From assembly GCA_964346245.1 (NCBI GenBank), contig CAYFUF010000004.1, positions 1 through 64,000 of the forward strand: 64,000 nt of DNA, read 5' to 3'. Positions 54,427 to 63,036 of this stretch are shown here, in pieces. How positions within the stretch are numbered: the first letter of the stretch is position 1; the number at the start of each line of letters is the position of its first letter. The DNA comes from CAYFUF01 sp964346245 (lineage in GTDB: Bacteria > Bacillota > Clostridia > Tissierellales > Peptoniphilaceae). The position numbers and the translations under genes are program-made. Under the pieces are notes generated by a model. It had not been told where the DNA came from. It made no database searches and saw nothing but the letters and a program-made list of their open reading frames with translations.

Positions 54427-55170
54427 ATGTATGGTGATTTTAGCCAGCTCTATGACCAGCTCATCTACGATATTGACTACGATGCCTATGCCCAGCTAAT
54501 CTTGGGTGAATTAGCGGCTTTAGGCTTTGAAGGGGGCAGGCTCTTGGAGGTAGGTTGCGGCACGGGCAACCTGACCGCCCGGCTTGCGCCCGAGGTAAAT
54601 GTGCTCTACGGGATTGACCTGTCCCAGGACATGCTCAATGTTGCCTGGGCCAAGCTTGCAGACAGGCCTAATGTTCAGCTGAGTTTGCAGGATATGCGAA
54701 AAATGCAGGTGCCACAAGTCGAGGGCTGCGTCAGCACCCTCGACACCTTCAACTATGTGGATGAGGCGGGCCTCAAAGCAACCTTTGAACGGGTTGCTAG
54801 GAGTTTGGGGCCTGGTGGCGCCTTCGTTTTCGACATCAATTCAGCCTACCGCCTCCTGGAAGAGATCGGGGGTGGCGACTGGATCTTCGAAAAGGACAAT
54901 GTCTTTTACTGCTGGGAGAGCGAGCGGGAGGGAAACCGCGTCGAGTCCTGGCTAACCTTCTTTGTGGAAGGGGAGGACGGCCGCTACGATAGGATTGATG
55001 AAGAGCAGGTGCAGTGGTATCATGGCCCGGAAAAGGTCGAGCAGCTGTTAGCTGAGGCAGGCTTTAGCGTCCAATCGATCAAGGATTTTGACGGGGGCGG
55101 TCTGGTAAATGAGAAGACGAGGAGGATACTTTTTAGCTGCCAAAAGACTAAAGGATGTAGTCAGTCCTAG
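54427..55170 (+). CDS. Class I SAM-dependent methyltransferase
   Basis: The 247-residue protein has motif I LLEVGCGTGNLTARLA, the acidic end of strand 2 (YGIDLSQDMLNVA) and a DTFNYVDE region after strand 4. It resembles the YqeM-like methyltransferases of Firmicutes. Substrate unknown. It starts 1 nt after the valS stop, so it is probably translated from the same mRNA and also under T-box control. Confidence 0.88.
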   Translation: MYGDFSQLYDQLIYDIDYDAYAQLILGELAALGFEGGRLLEVGCGTGNLTARLAPEVNVLYGIDLSQDMLNVAWAKLADRPNVQLSLQDMRKMQVPQVEGCVSTLDTFNYVDEAGLKATFERVARSLGPGGAFVFDINSAYRLLEEIGGGDWIFEKDNVFYCWESEREGNRVESWLTFFVEGEDGRYDRIDEEQVQWYHGPEKVEQLLAEAGFSVQSIKDFDGGGLVNEKTRRILFSCQKTKGCSQS

Positions 55171-55331
55171 GCTTGTTAGCTTTATGTTAAAAGAAAAAAA
55201 GAAGTTTACGTAAAATATATCAATCTTCATAATTCGGTCATATTATCTATCTAACATAATGATGTAGGATTGCTCTGTTCTGTCGGCGATAGGCCTGTCG
55301 CCGCACAAGGATATAAACCTAAGGAGGAATT

Positions 55332-55869
55332 ATGAAGAGAAGGTTCATGTTAGGAACGATTGTTTTGGCTGTTGCCCTAATGGCTTGTTCACCTAAGCCT
55401 GATACTGCTGAAGACAAGCTAAATGATTTGCAAGCTAGTCTAGAAACCTTTGCTGAAGAGGTAAATCGGGAAATACAAGGGGCAAAGCGTCTATTCACTG
55501 AAGGATATCTATATCGGCAACTATGTCTGTGACCTAGAAGACACCCACCTATATGCTTTGCCTAAGGGATCGCTCATTGAAGACTACGATAGAGACGTGG
55601 AATTCAAGGATATCAATCGGGATGCCAGTAATGTCAGTGATCCTTTTCTCAACTTGTTGCCTGAGCTGAAAGAAGAAGTCGATAATCAGCTGAGCGCNNN
55701 NNNNNNNNNNNNNNNNNNNNNNNNNNNNNNNNNNNNNNNNNNNNNNNNNNNNNNNNNNNNNNNNNNNNNNNNNNNNNNNNNNNNNNNNNNNNNNNNNGAC
55801 TATTACGGCACCGCCTTCTTTGAACTGGTGGACGGGGAGTTGGTCTTAACAGACTTATCTAGTAGGTAG
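55332..55869 (+). pseudogene. Small lipoprotein gene with a frameshift and a gap
   Basis: ATG at 55332 after AAGGAGG begins a lipoprotein signal (MKRRFMLGTIVLAVALMACS, lipobox LMAC). The first frame stops soon after RLFTEGYLYRQLCL. From about 55480 a second frame reads YSLKDIYIGNYVCDLEDTHL and on to DVEFKDINRDASN, then the N gap, then FFELVDGELVLTDLSSR to 55869. The frames join if one base is removed near 55465-55485, in an A/G-rich stretch. Family not recognised. Sequencing error or real decay cannot be told apart. Confidence 0.65.
55698..55797. other. 100-N assembly gap inside the lipoprotein gene
   Basis: Unlike the other four gaps, no shared bases flank it, so real sequence may be missing here. 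Confidence 0.85.
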
Positions 55870-56015
55870 GCGTCGTTTTGATATGGCAAAACGCGTAAGG
55901 ATAGAGCAGACCTAGGCAGGAAAAAGATACAATACCAACCTTGGTAAGGATGAAATTTTGTGCTATTTACTAGGGGTAAGCGGTTTCTTCAAAACGATTT
56001 ACCGGTCAGGATTGT

Positions 56016-56044
56016 TTGACACCATACGCAGTTCATGGTAGCCT
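56016..56044 (+). promoter_or_regulatory. Possible csp promoter
   Basis: TTGACA, 17 nt, TAGCCT with a TGG extended -10, about 50 nt before the csp start. The -10 is weak. The stretch 55870-56015 holds no gene. Confidence 0.4.
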
Positions 56045-56095
56045 TAAGAAGTAGTCAAATAAGACTAGAATGAATTTTTTGGAGGAATTAAATTA

Positions 56096-56299
56096 ATGGT
56101 AAAAGGTACAGTTAAATGGTTCAGCGCAACTAAAGGATACGGATTCCTATCTACTGAAGATGGACAAGATGTATTCGTACACTTTTCAGCACTTCCTGAG
56201 ACTGGCGAATTCCGTACACTTGACGAAGGTCAAGAAGTAGAATTCGACATCACTGATGGAGAAAAAGGACCTCAAGCAGCAAACGTAGAAAAACTTTAG
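56096..56299 (+). CDS. Cold-shock protein (CspA family)
   Basis: The 67-residue cold-shock domain has RNP-1 KGYGFLS and RNP-2 VFVHFSA after MVKGTVKWFSATKGYG. It binds single-stranded RNA/DNA and melts mRNA structure. RBS TTGGAGGA. AT-rich optimal codons suggest high expression. It is monocistronic. Confidence 0.97.
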   Translation: MVKGTVKWFSATKGYGFLSTEDGQDVFVHFSALPETGEFRTLDEGQEVEFDITDGEKGPQAANVEKL

Positions 56300-56347
56300 T
56301 ATTTTCCAAGATATTATTATCTTTTTAATACAATTTGGTAACTAAGA

Positions 56348-56373
56348 GAAGGAGCGTAAGCTCCTTCTTTTTT
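56348..56373 (+). terminator. csp terminator
   Basis: GAAGGAGC-GTAA-GCTCCTTC followed by TTTTTT. Confidence 0.93.
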
Positions 56374-56444
56374 ATGGATAGCATTGCAGAGCTATGGGGT
56401 AGAAGAGACCTGTAGCTCTTGAACAATAGATAAGGAAGGACAAG

Positions 56445-57323
56445 ATGAAAGATTATTTGATTCGTGCAATTTCAAAGGACGGCAAATTCCGCTTCCACAT
56501 CGTCGATTCGACGGGCATGGTGGAGGAATCTAGGCGCCTCCACAATAGCTCAACGACGGCAACGGCGGCCATGGGCAGGTTACTCACCATGGCAACCATT
56601 CTCGGCATTGACCTCGAAGACGAGGAGTCAGTGACCCTAAACATCAAGGGCAACGGCCCAGGCGGCTTCCTGGTGGCGGTATCGGACAAGAGCGGCACAG
56701 CCCGCGTGTCCGCCCAGCACCCTGAGCTGGATATTCCTAGCCGGGAGGATGGCCACCTTGACGTCTCTGGTTGGGTGGGCAATGAAGGGACCCTCTCAGT
56801 CGTGCGAGGCTACCACTTGAAGGAGCCTTTTATGGGCATTACCAAGCTGGTCTCAGGGGAGATTGCCGAGGACTTCGCCTCCTACTTCTTCCACTCGGAG
56901 CAGACCCCAACCGTTGTCTCCCTAGGCGTCTTCGTCGAAACGGACCACACGGTTGCTGCAGCCGGCGGCCTCTTTATTCAGGCCATGCCCGGCGTAACCG
57001 ACTCCGACCTCGACACCCTAGAGGGGGCAATCGCCGACCTGGATTCCATGACCAATATGATCAGATCAGGTATGAGCCCAGAGGATATCCTGAACAAGTA
57101 CTTCTCCGCGCTGGAACCCCGCATCTTGGACACAATCGAGGTGAAGTACGAGTGCAACTGCTCCAGAGAGAAGATGGAAAAGGCCTTAGCGTCTATCCCT
57201 TACCAAGACCTCCAAGAGATGGCCGAGGAAGACGGCGGCGCTGAGGTTGTCTGCGAGTTTTGCAACGAGAAGTACCGCTTCTCTGCGGATGAACTCATTG
57301 CCCTAGGGCAGGACCAAGCGTAG
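56445..57323 (+). CDS. hslO: Redox-regulated chaperone Hsp33
   Basis: The 292-residue protein has the Hsp33 core and the C-terminal redox switch with four cysteines: CNC (in YECNCSREKM) and CEFC (in VVCEFCNEKY), which bind zinc when reduced. It holds unfolding proteins under oxidative stress. RBS AAGGAAGG before ATG. Confidence 0.97.
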   Translation: MKDYLIRAISKDGKFRFHIVDSTGMVEESRRLHNSSTTATAAMGRLLTMATILGIDLEDEESVTLNIKGNGPGGFLVAVSDKSGTARVSAQHPELDIPSREDGHLDVSGWVGNEGTLSVVRGYHLKEPFMGITKLVSGEIAEDFASYFFHSEQTPTVVSLGVFVETDHTVAAAGGLFIQAMPGVTDSDLDTLEGAIADLDSMTNMIRSGMSPEDILNKYFSALEPRILDTIEVKYECNCSREKMEKALASIPYQDLQEMAEEDGGAEVVCEFCNEKYRFSADELIALGQDQA

Positions 57324-57483
57324 ATGGGTCATCCTAGGGGTAAAAATTAAGAGTATGTGGCTGTTTGCTGGCTTGTACTTGTATTGTTGCTTGTACTTGT
57401 TGCTGCTGCGCCTGATGTCAAAGACCTTGTCTTGGCTGCTGGTTGACGTGGACAAAAGGCGTGGACTACAGTAGAATAGGCTT

Positions 57484-58473
57484 ATGAAAAACTTATGGGA
57501 AGCATCAAAACGGACAAGTAAATATGTATTGGCAACGAGTCTAGTCAGCATGGCCCTCCTTTTGACGGCTTGCCAGAGGGGGCCCGAAGATGCTGTTGCC
57601 ATCGTGGGGGAACGACCAATTTCAACCGTTGCCCTCCTTCAAGAGGATGCCTACTATGAGCAGGTTCTGGGCACAAGTGAGGACGCGGAAGAATTTGCGA
57701 TGAGCCTCGATGACGAAGCTCAGGAAGAGGCCCTGAAAAGAGAGCGGGCAAGAAGCCAGGAGCGGCTTGATCGCAGGCGGCAGGTTTTAGACCAGATGGT
57801 CTTCGATGAGACCATCATGCAGGATAATGAGATTCGTCCCCAGGGCGTAACGGCCAAGGTCGATGAGCTCTACCAAGACGCCCTCGACCGTTTCGATGGC
57901 GACCAAGGCTTGAGCGCCCAGCTTAAAGCTTTCGGCGTGACCGAGGCGGACTACCGCAAGCAGCTGGAGAAGGAAGCTTACAAGATTCTCCACGAAAAGG
58001 CTTACCGGTCCCATTACCCTCTGTCCAACGAAGACCTGTCTGACTATTACGACAAGAATAAGGATTCAGTCGCCTTAGTGTCTTACGTTGATATTGCCGT
58101 ACCCACCAAGTCGTCGGCAGAAATGGTCAAAGAGACCTTGACCAACGATATTGGGGAGCTAGCTTCCATCGAAGAAGATTACGCCAACGACATCTACGAG
58201 AACACTTCAGTGAACCACTTCCAGCAGCTGGGCGCAGGAGATGACCAGCTGGTTACCCGGCGAATTCTCCAGCAAGATGTCGATGCCATTCAAGTTTATT
58301 TGGTGGATGAGCTTTATCATGTTATTATTGTGAATGATAAAGTGACAGAGTATGAGGATCTGGTGGAGCATGTCAAGGATATGGCCTACAAAGATCACTA
58401 CCAGTCGTATATTCAAAGTTTGTCTAGGCAGTTAGAAGTCCAAGTTTATCCTGATCGGATACCAAAGGAGTAG
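57484..58473 (+). CDS. Lipoprotein with SurA/PrsA-like chaperone domain, no clear PPIase
   Basis: The 329-residue lipoprotein has a signal with lipobox LLTAC (SMALLLTACQRG). Residues 30-190 resemble the SurA_N / trigger-factor-C chaperone region (VDELYQDALDRF, FGVTEADYRKQLEKEAYKI, NEDLSDYYDKNKD). After VALVSYVDIAVPT, where PrsA has its parvulin PPIase, the sequence is too diverged and too short to show the parvulin motifs. It may be a PrsA-type foldase that has lost isomerase function. The region 57324-57483 before it has no gene. Confidence 0.78.
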   Translation: MKNLWEASKRTSKYVLATSLVSMALLLTACQRGPEDAVAIVGERPISTVALLQEDAYYEQVLGTSEDAEEFAMSLDDEAQEEALKRERARSQERLDRRRQVLDQMVFDETIMQDNEIRPQGVTAKVDELYQDALDRFDGDQGLSAQLKAFGVTEADYRKQLEKEAYKILHEKAYRSHYPLSNEDLSDYYDKNKDSVALVSYVDIAVPTKSSAEMVKETLTNDIGELASIEEDYANDIYENTSVNHFQQLGAGDDQLVTRRILQQDVDAIQVYLVDELYHVIIVNDKVTEYEDLVEHVKDMAYKDHYQSYIQSLSRQLEVQVYPDRIPKE

Positions 58474-58532
58474 ACTTTTTAACAAGTGTGCCCTAGATGG
58501 CTTGAAAATCAAGGAAAAATCAAGTTTTCTAG

Positions 58533-58560
58533 TTGAACCTTTACGAACTTTTGGTATAAT
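58533..58560 (+). promoter_or_regulatory. Promoter of the HU gene
   Basis: TTGAAC, 16 nt, TATAAT, with a TGG extended -10. Confidence 0.8.
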
Positions 58561-58607
58561 TTAACTACAGTTCTATACTGACAATGACTAATTTTTGGGA
58601 GGATACA

Positions 58608-58886
58608 ATGAACAAATCTGAATTAATCGCAAAAATCGCTGAAAAAAGCAACCTAAGCAAAGCTGACTCTACTCGCGCACTTGACGCATTCCTTGAGACA
58701 GTAAGAGAAGCACTAGTTGACGGTGAAAAGGTCCAATTAGTTGGATTCGGTACTTTCGAGACTCGCGAGAGAAAAGCACGCGAAGGTAGAAACCCAAGAA
58801 ACCCAGAAGAAACTATCAACATCCCAGCATCTACAGCTCCAGTATTCAAGGCTGGCAAAAACCTTAAGGATGCCGTAAACAAGTAA
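58608..58886 (+). CDS. hup: DNA-binding protein HU
   Basis: The 92-residue protein starts MNKSELIAKIAEKSNLSKAD and carries the DNA-binding arm signature GFGTFETRERKAREGRNP. HU bends DNA and compacts the nucleoid. ATG at 58608 with GGGAGG ahead is chosen over an in-frame ATG at 58584 that lacks an RBS. Strong promoter and optimal codons fit an abundant protein. Confidence 0.97.
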   Translation: MNKSELIAKIAEKSNLSKADSTRALDAFLETVREALVDGEKVQLVGFGTFETRERKAREGRNPRNPEETINIPASTAPVFKAGKNLKDAVNK

Positions 58887-59210
58887 GTTCATTCTGAATC
58901 ATCAATTAAAACATCAAGTGTAGGACTTCCCTCGGGTGGTCCTTTTTGTTTGGCAGGGATGGGCTGGGGCCTAGGTTTTTTTTGATTTCTGTGGCTTGCT
59001 GGGCCATGAGCTGCGCTTGGATAGTGGGGTTTGGGTTGGCTGGGCCATGGCCCGATATCGGATCTTAGCATTTCGAAATACGAGAATCCTCAAGTACACG
59101 CCGCCAAATACGACCTTGTCTTCGAAGATTACCAATGCCGAAAGCAAGCAATAGGGGCTTCATTTTGTGTATACTAGGTATAGTAAGTGACGAGAAGGCG
59201 AGGAGGGGAA
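58887..59210. other. Intergenic region after HU with weak terminator and repeat copy
   Basis: A hairpin at 58922-58947 (AGGAC ... GTCCT, then TTTTTG) may end the HU transcript. A G/T-rich stretch with GGGCCATG motifs follows, like the lead-ins of the GGTATG arrays. Then a copy of the 52-bp family lies at 59061-59120. Confidence 0.55.
59061..59120 (-). repeat. Solitary copy of the 52-bp repeat family
   Basis: The reverse complement reads GTGTACTTGAGGATTCTCG, then TATTTCGAAATGCTAAGATC, matching units 1-4 at the window start. An AAGGTC unit end precedes it, so slightly more than one unit is present. Confidence 0.8.
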
Positions 59211-60086
59211 ATGTCGAAGAAAGACAATGACATCAAAAGAGAAGAGAAAAGTGGGCCGCAAGAATACGACCGCAAGAGGTATGGGGCGCCCTTCAGGTCC
59301 AATGAGAATTGGCTGATGCAGGTGTCGATTGCCCTTGCGATTTTGTTTGCCTTCCGCTTGGCTTATTATGCCCTTTTGTATGGGCTGAATCCCAATAGTT
59401 ATGATTTGGAGAATGGTGGACAGGCCGTTAGTCAGCTTTTTCAGTTCTATGTGACGGGGGCAATCATCCTGCCTTTGTTCATGTGGCTGAGCCCTTTTAT
59501 CGTGAAAAAGCTCTTCCCTGATAATTATCTGAGGCGGATGACGGATTTTTCCGTGGAGGGTAAGGTTAAGAATGGGCTTTATAGTAATGGACTCATTTTT
59601 GCGGCCGTGCTTGCCTTCATGTTGGCCGCTATGCAATATGTCTTTTATAACTATGTGCCATATTTCACCCAGAATGCAGAGTTTGCTCTTTTGCATGTTG
59701 CGCAGGTGTTGACACTGTCTATAGGCATAGCGGAGTTTGGCAGCTTCACCTATTACAATGCCTTTAAGTCAAAGCTGACAGATCGCTACGGCTTCTTTCC
59801 CTATGTGGTCACGGTTCTGGTGACGACTTTGGCAGAATACAGCGTTCGGACCCTTTTCATCATGCAGCTTCTGCCCACGATGATGCTGAGGTTAGCAATC
59901 GTTTTTGCCTTTCACCGCCCAAATGGTGTAAAATGGAAGATAGCCGTGGCTAACTTTATATTGCTCTTAGTCACAACGGACATTGTTTTGGTAGAGGTGC
60001 CGACGACGAATGTGGTTATGGCCCTTATGCTCATTTATTTGTTATTCAACCGTTACCGCGAGATCAATCTCACTCGCTCAGAATAA
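59211..60086 (+). CDS. Multi-pass membrane protein of unknown function
   Basis: The 291-residue protein has a charged N terminus of about 38 residues (KKDNDIKREEKSGPQEYDRK) and seven or eight hydrophobic segments, beginning MQVSIALAILFAFRLAYYALL. The topology resembles CPBP-type or folate-ECF-like membrane proteins, but I cannot see the EE and H motifs of CPBP proteases. ATG at 59211 follows AGGAGGGG. It precedes a DtxR-family regulator by 10 nt, so metal transport or metal response is possible; this is inference. Confidence 0.7.
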   Translation: MSKKDNDIKREEKSGPQEYDRKRYGAPFRSNENWLMQVSIALAILFAFRLAYYALLYGLNPNSYDLENGGQAVSQLFQFYVTGAIILPLFMWLSPFIVKKLFPDNYLRRMTDFSVEGKVKNGLYSNGLIFAAVLAFMLAAMQYVFYNYVPYFTQNAEFALLHVAQVLTLSIGIAEFGSFTYYNAFKSKLTDRYGFFPYVVTVLVTTLAEYSVRTLFIMQLLPTMMLRLAIVFAFHRPNGVKWKIAVANFILLLVTTDIVLVEVPTTNVVMALMLIYLLFNRYREINLTRSE

Positions 60087-60096
60087 GGAGGAAATC

Positions 60097-60465
60097 ATGC
60101 ACGATTTACGAGATTCTTCAGAGAATTATTTGGAAGCCATTGTCGTTTTGAAGAGGGAAAAGGGCCATGTCAGGTCAATCGACATCGCCAACCACCTAGA
60201 CTTAAGCCGGCCATCCGTTTCGAAAGCAATGAAAAAGCTGGAAGAGCTGGGGCACATCGTTATGGAAAGTGACGGGGAGATTGTCCTGACCGAGAGCGGC
60301 GAGCATATCGGTAAGGAGATTGATGATCGCCATCAGACTTTGTATCGCATGCTTGTTAAGTTGGGGGTCAGCGATGATGTAGCGGAGAACGATGCTTGCA
60401 AGATTGAGCACGCTCTTTCGCAGGAGACCTTTGACCGCTTGAAAGAAGTGTTGGGTAAGGACTAA
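60097..60465 (+). CDS. DtxR/MntR-family metal-dependent regulator
   Basis: The 122-residue protein has the DtxR winged-helix (SENYLEAIVVLKREKGHVRSI, SRPSVSKAMKKLEELGHI) and the dimer/metal domain (EIDDRHQTLYRMLVKLGV, NDACKIEHALS). Length fits the short MntR type without an SH3 domain. The ENDACKIEH motif provides metal ligands. It probably responds to Mn or Fe. RBS AAGGAGG; its stop overlaps the rsmE start. Confidence 0.9.
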   Translation: MHDLRDSSENYLEAIVVLKREKGHVRSIDIANHLDLSRPSVSKAMKKLEELGHIVMESDGEIVLTESGEHIGKEIDDRHQTLYRMLVKLGVSDDVAENDACKIEHALSQETFDRLKEVLGKD

Positions 60466-61193
60466 TGCAGCAGTTTTTTCTATCTGACGAATTGAATATT
60501 GGCGAAAGCATCAGACTACCCGAAGAGATAGCAAACCAGCTCCTTCGGGTTTTGCGCATGCGAGAAGGTGACAAGATCCGCCTAATTGATGGGGAGGGCA
60601 GGCCCTATCTGGCGGAGGTTAAGCCAGCTAAGAAGGCCTGCTTTGCCACTGTTTTGGAAAGGCTTGTGGAGCTTAGGGAGCATCCGGTAAGAATTCACCT
60701 GCGCCTGGCTAAGATTAAGAAGGATAAGTGGGAGTGGACCTTGCAGAAGGCAACAGAGCTTGGCGTTTCTGCCATCAGCCCCCTCGTGACCGAGCACGTG
60801 AATCAGAAGGACTTCCGCGACGAAAAGAAGCTGAAGCTTCGCTACCAGAAGATCATGCAAGAGGCGGCGGAGCAGGCTGAGCGGCACAGGATTCCCGATC
60901 TTCTTGACGAAGCTCGGTTGGAGGACCTTTTTCCTTTGGAGGGCGGCCTGTCCATCGTCTGTGCTGAGCGGACGGCAGGCGAGACGCCCACGTTGCTTGA
61001 GCTTTTAAGGGAGAAGGGGCCCATAAGGGAGGCGGAAATCCTTATCGGCCCTGAGGGTGGCTACTCGCAAGAGGAGCTGGAAAGCCTTGAAAACAGGGGC
61101 TTTCAGCTGGTTAGCCTGGGGCCTCGAATCCTGAGGGCGGAGACAGCTGCAATCCTTGCTGTGGGCCTAGTCAGTCAAGCTCTCCCAGAATAG
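60465..61193 (+). CDS. rsmE: 16S rRNA (uracil(1498)-N(3))-methyltransferase
   Basis: The 242-residue SPOUT methyltransferase has KATELGVSAISPLVTEH, ILIGPEGGYSQEELE and the knot end LGPRILRAETAAI, all RsmE signatures. It methylates U1498 in 16S rRNA. It overlaps the DtxR-family gene by one base (TAATG). In many Firmicutes it follows prmA; here it has moved to another operon. Confidence 0.96.
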   Translation: MQQFFLSDELNIGESIRLPEEIANQLLRVLRMREGDKIRLIDGEGRPYLAEVKPAKKACFATVLERLVELREHPVRIHLRLAKIKKDKWEWTLQKATELGVSAISPLVTEHVNQKDFRDEKKLKLRYQKIMQEAAEQAERHRIPDLLDEARLEDLFPLEGGLSIVCAERTAGETPTLLELLREKGPIREAEILIGPEGGYSQEELESLENRGFQLVSLGPRILRAETAAILAVGLVSQALPE

Positions 61194-61299
61194 GACTACA
61201 TTTTCTTGTTTAGGAAGTACCAAATCGGCTAAGTATGTATTGTGATAATAAGGGAGTGAATAATACACGAGGCTTAGTAATTGACGAGAGGAGATTTTC

Positions 61300-61524
61300 A
61301 TGTCAGATAATACAAAGAAAGTTCCAGATTTAGGTCAACAAAAAGAAAAAGAGATCGACGCTAAGTTAGATGAAGCAGAGCAACAGACAAAGGCAAAGGG
61401 TGCTGCTGCACAAGATATCTACTCAAACATTGAATCCAGAGATCCAGAGACTGGTGTCGAGACACCAACCGAGGATGCTGTTCATGAAGCTAAAGCATGG
61501 GTTGACGAGGAAAACAGAAAATAG
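61300..61524 (+). CDS. DUF3787-like small protein
   Basis: The 74-residue hydrophilic protein has a Lys/Glu-rich N-terminal half and ends PTEDAVHEAKAWVDEENRK. The AWVD motif near the C terminus is the mark of DUF3787, small proteins of clostridia, some linked to spores. RBS AGAGGAG. Monocistronic with a strong terminator. Confidence 0.75.
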   Translation: MSDNTKKVPDLGQQKEKEIDAKLDEAEQQTKAKGAAAQDIYSNIESRDPETGVETPTEDAVHEAKAWVDEENRK

Positions 61525-61544
61525 CTTATGTGATTGATTTATGG

Positions 61545-61567
61545 AGGGAGGCCTAGGCCTCCCTTTT
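61545..61567 (+). terminator. Terminator after the DUF3787-like gene
   Basis: GAGGGAGGCC-TA-GGCCTCCC followed by TTTT. Confidence 0.9.
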
Positions 61568-61604
61568 AACTTGACAGATTAGTTTGAAAGCATATACTTA
61601 TAGC

Positions 61605-61896
61605 TATAAATCAAACCGAAAACGAAGAAGAGTAGCAAGCGACTGACACCTTGCAGAGAATGGTATCTTGGCTGTGAGTACCTAGGGTGGGTAGCTGGTG
61701 AATGGCCTTCAGAGGGTGGGAAGAAATGCGACTTGGGCTTGCTTAGGCAGGGCGGATGGTCGCAAAGTAATGCCCAACGGAACCCTACCGTTATCTTGGG
61801 ACCAATATGATAGTATTGGATGAGAGTGCGTATGCAAATTTGGGTGGTACCGCAGAAGTCTAGACTTTTGTCCCATTGGGGATGGAGGTCTTTTTT
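61605..61896 (+). promoter_or_regulatory. T-box leader of the ABC transporter operon
   Basis: The T-box TGGGTGGTACCGCAG is at 61841-61855. A terminator (AGACTTTTGTCCC-ATT-GGGGATGGAGGTCT and T-run 61891-61896) follows. Stem I-like sequence lies upstream. A TGG at 61703-61705 within GGTGAATGGCC is a candidate Trp specifier; I could not fold it to prove this. The genes downstream fit tryptophan uptake. Confidence 0.88.
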
Positions 61897-61950
61897 ATTT
61901 CCATCCTTCTCATCAGTTTTCTATCAACCATAGAAAGTAAGGAGAAGAAA

Positions 61951-63024
61951 ATGAAAAGAGTAGTATTGGCACTGGTATTTGCAGGATTGTTTTTGTTGGC
62001 GGCTTGTCAGGGTAGTGAAGGGGCGGATTCGGCTGCTTCTGGAGATGCTGAGCCCAGAGTGGACGAATCTAGTGCAGGAGCGGAGGCTGGATCAGACGAT
62101 GAGATGTTCACCGTGGGCATCATTCAGTTTGCTCAACACGGATCGTTGGATAACTGCCGAGAAGGCTTTATTCAAGGTATGGAAGAGGCAGGCTTCGTGG
62201 AGGGAGAAAACGTCCGGTATGATTATCAGAATGCGGATGCGGATATGGCCCTTGTCAGTCAGATCAGTGACGCTTTCGTTTCCAAGAAGGTGGATTTGAT
62301 TGTTGCGATTGCGACGCCAGCGGCAACGGGGGCTTTTAATTCGGCGATGCATGCGGATATTCCGGTGGTTTACAGCGCGGTGACTGATCCGGTGGAGGCG
62401 CAGTTGGCCGATGAGGAGGGCAACTCTTTGGGCAATGCCACGGGCACCAGCGACATTCTGCCAGTGGAGGCGCAGCTAGCGATGATTCGAGAGATTCTGC
62501 CCGAAGCCAAGAAGCTGGGCATCCTCTATACGACCAGTGAGGCCAATTCACTGTCCATGATCAGGCAATACGAAAAGCTCGTTGGTGAATACGGTTTTGA
62601 GCTTGTGGCCCAGCCGGTTTCGGTTTCGGCAGATATTCCGCTTGCGGCGGATAACCTGTTGACCAAGGTAGATGCCATCACCAACCTCCTGGATAACACC
62701 GTGGTCAATTCGCTACCGATCATTCTGGAGAAGGCAAACGAGAAAGGCATTCCGGTCTTCGGTTCGGAGATTGAGCAGGTCAAGATTGGCTGCCTGGCGG
62801 CTGAGGGTGTGGAATACATCAGCTTGGGTCAAGAGACGGGCAGGATGGCAGCGGAGATTCTAAGCGGAAAGTCTACTGCTGCGGATATGCCTTACCGGAC
62901 GGTGGAGGATGCTAATCTCTACTTGAACCAAGAGGTGGCAGAGCTCTTGGGCATTGATCTCGACCAGAGCTTGCTTGAGCGCGCAACGGAGCTCTTTACG
63001 GAAATCCAAGATCCTAACCAATAG
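61951..63024 (+). CDS. ABC transporter substrate-binding lipoprotein (probably tryptophan, TrpX-like)
   Basis: The 357-residue lipoprotein has signal MKRVVLALVFAGLFLLAAC and an ABC_sub_bind fold (GIIQFAQHGSLDNCREGFIQ, IVAIATPAATGAFN, VVYSAVTDPVEAQL). This family includes TrpX, often found behind tryptophan T-boxes in Firmicutes. ATG at 61951 follows AAGGAGAAG; an in-frame ATG at 61882 lies inside the T-box terminator and is rejected. Confidence 0.88.
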   Translation: MKRVVLALVFAGLFLLAACQGSEGADSAASGDAEPRVDESSAGAEAGSDDEMFTVGIIQFAQHGSLDNCREGFIQGMEEAGFVEGENVRYDYQNADADMALVSQISDAFVSKKVDLIVAIATPAATGAFNSAMHADIPVVYSAVTDPVEAQLADEEGNSLGNATGTSDILPVEAQLAMIREILPEAKKLGILYTTSEANSLSMIRQYEKLVGEYGFELVAQPVSVSADIPLAADNLLTKVDAITNLLDNTVVNSLPIILEKANEKGIPVFGSEIEQVKIGCLAAEGVEYISLGQETGRMAAEILSGKSTAADMPYRTVEDANLYLNQEVAELLGIDLDQSLLERATELFTEIQDPNQ

Positions 63025-63036
63025 AAGGAAGTGAAG

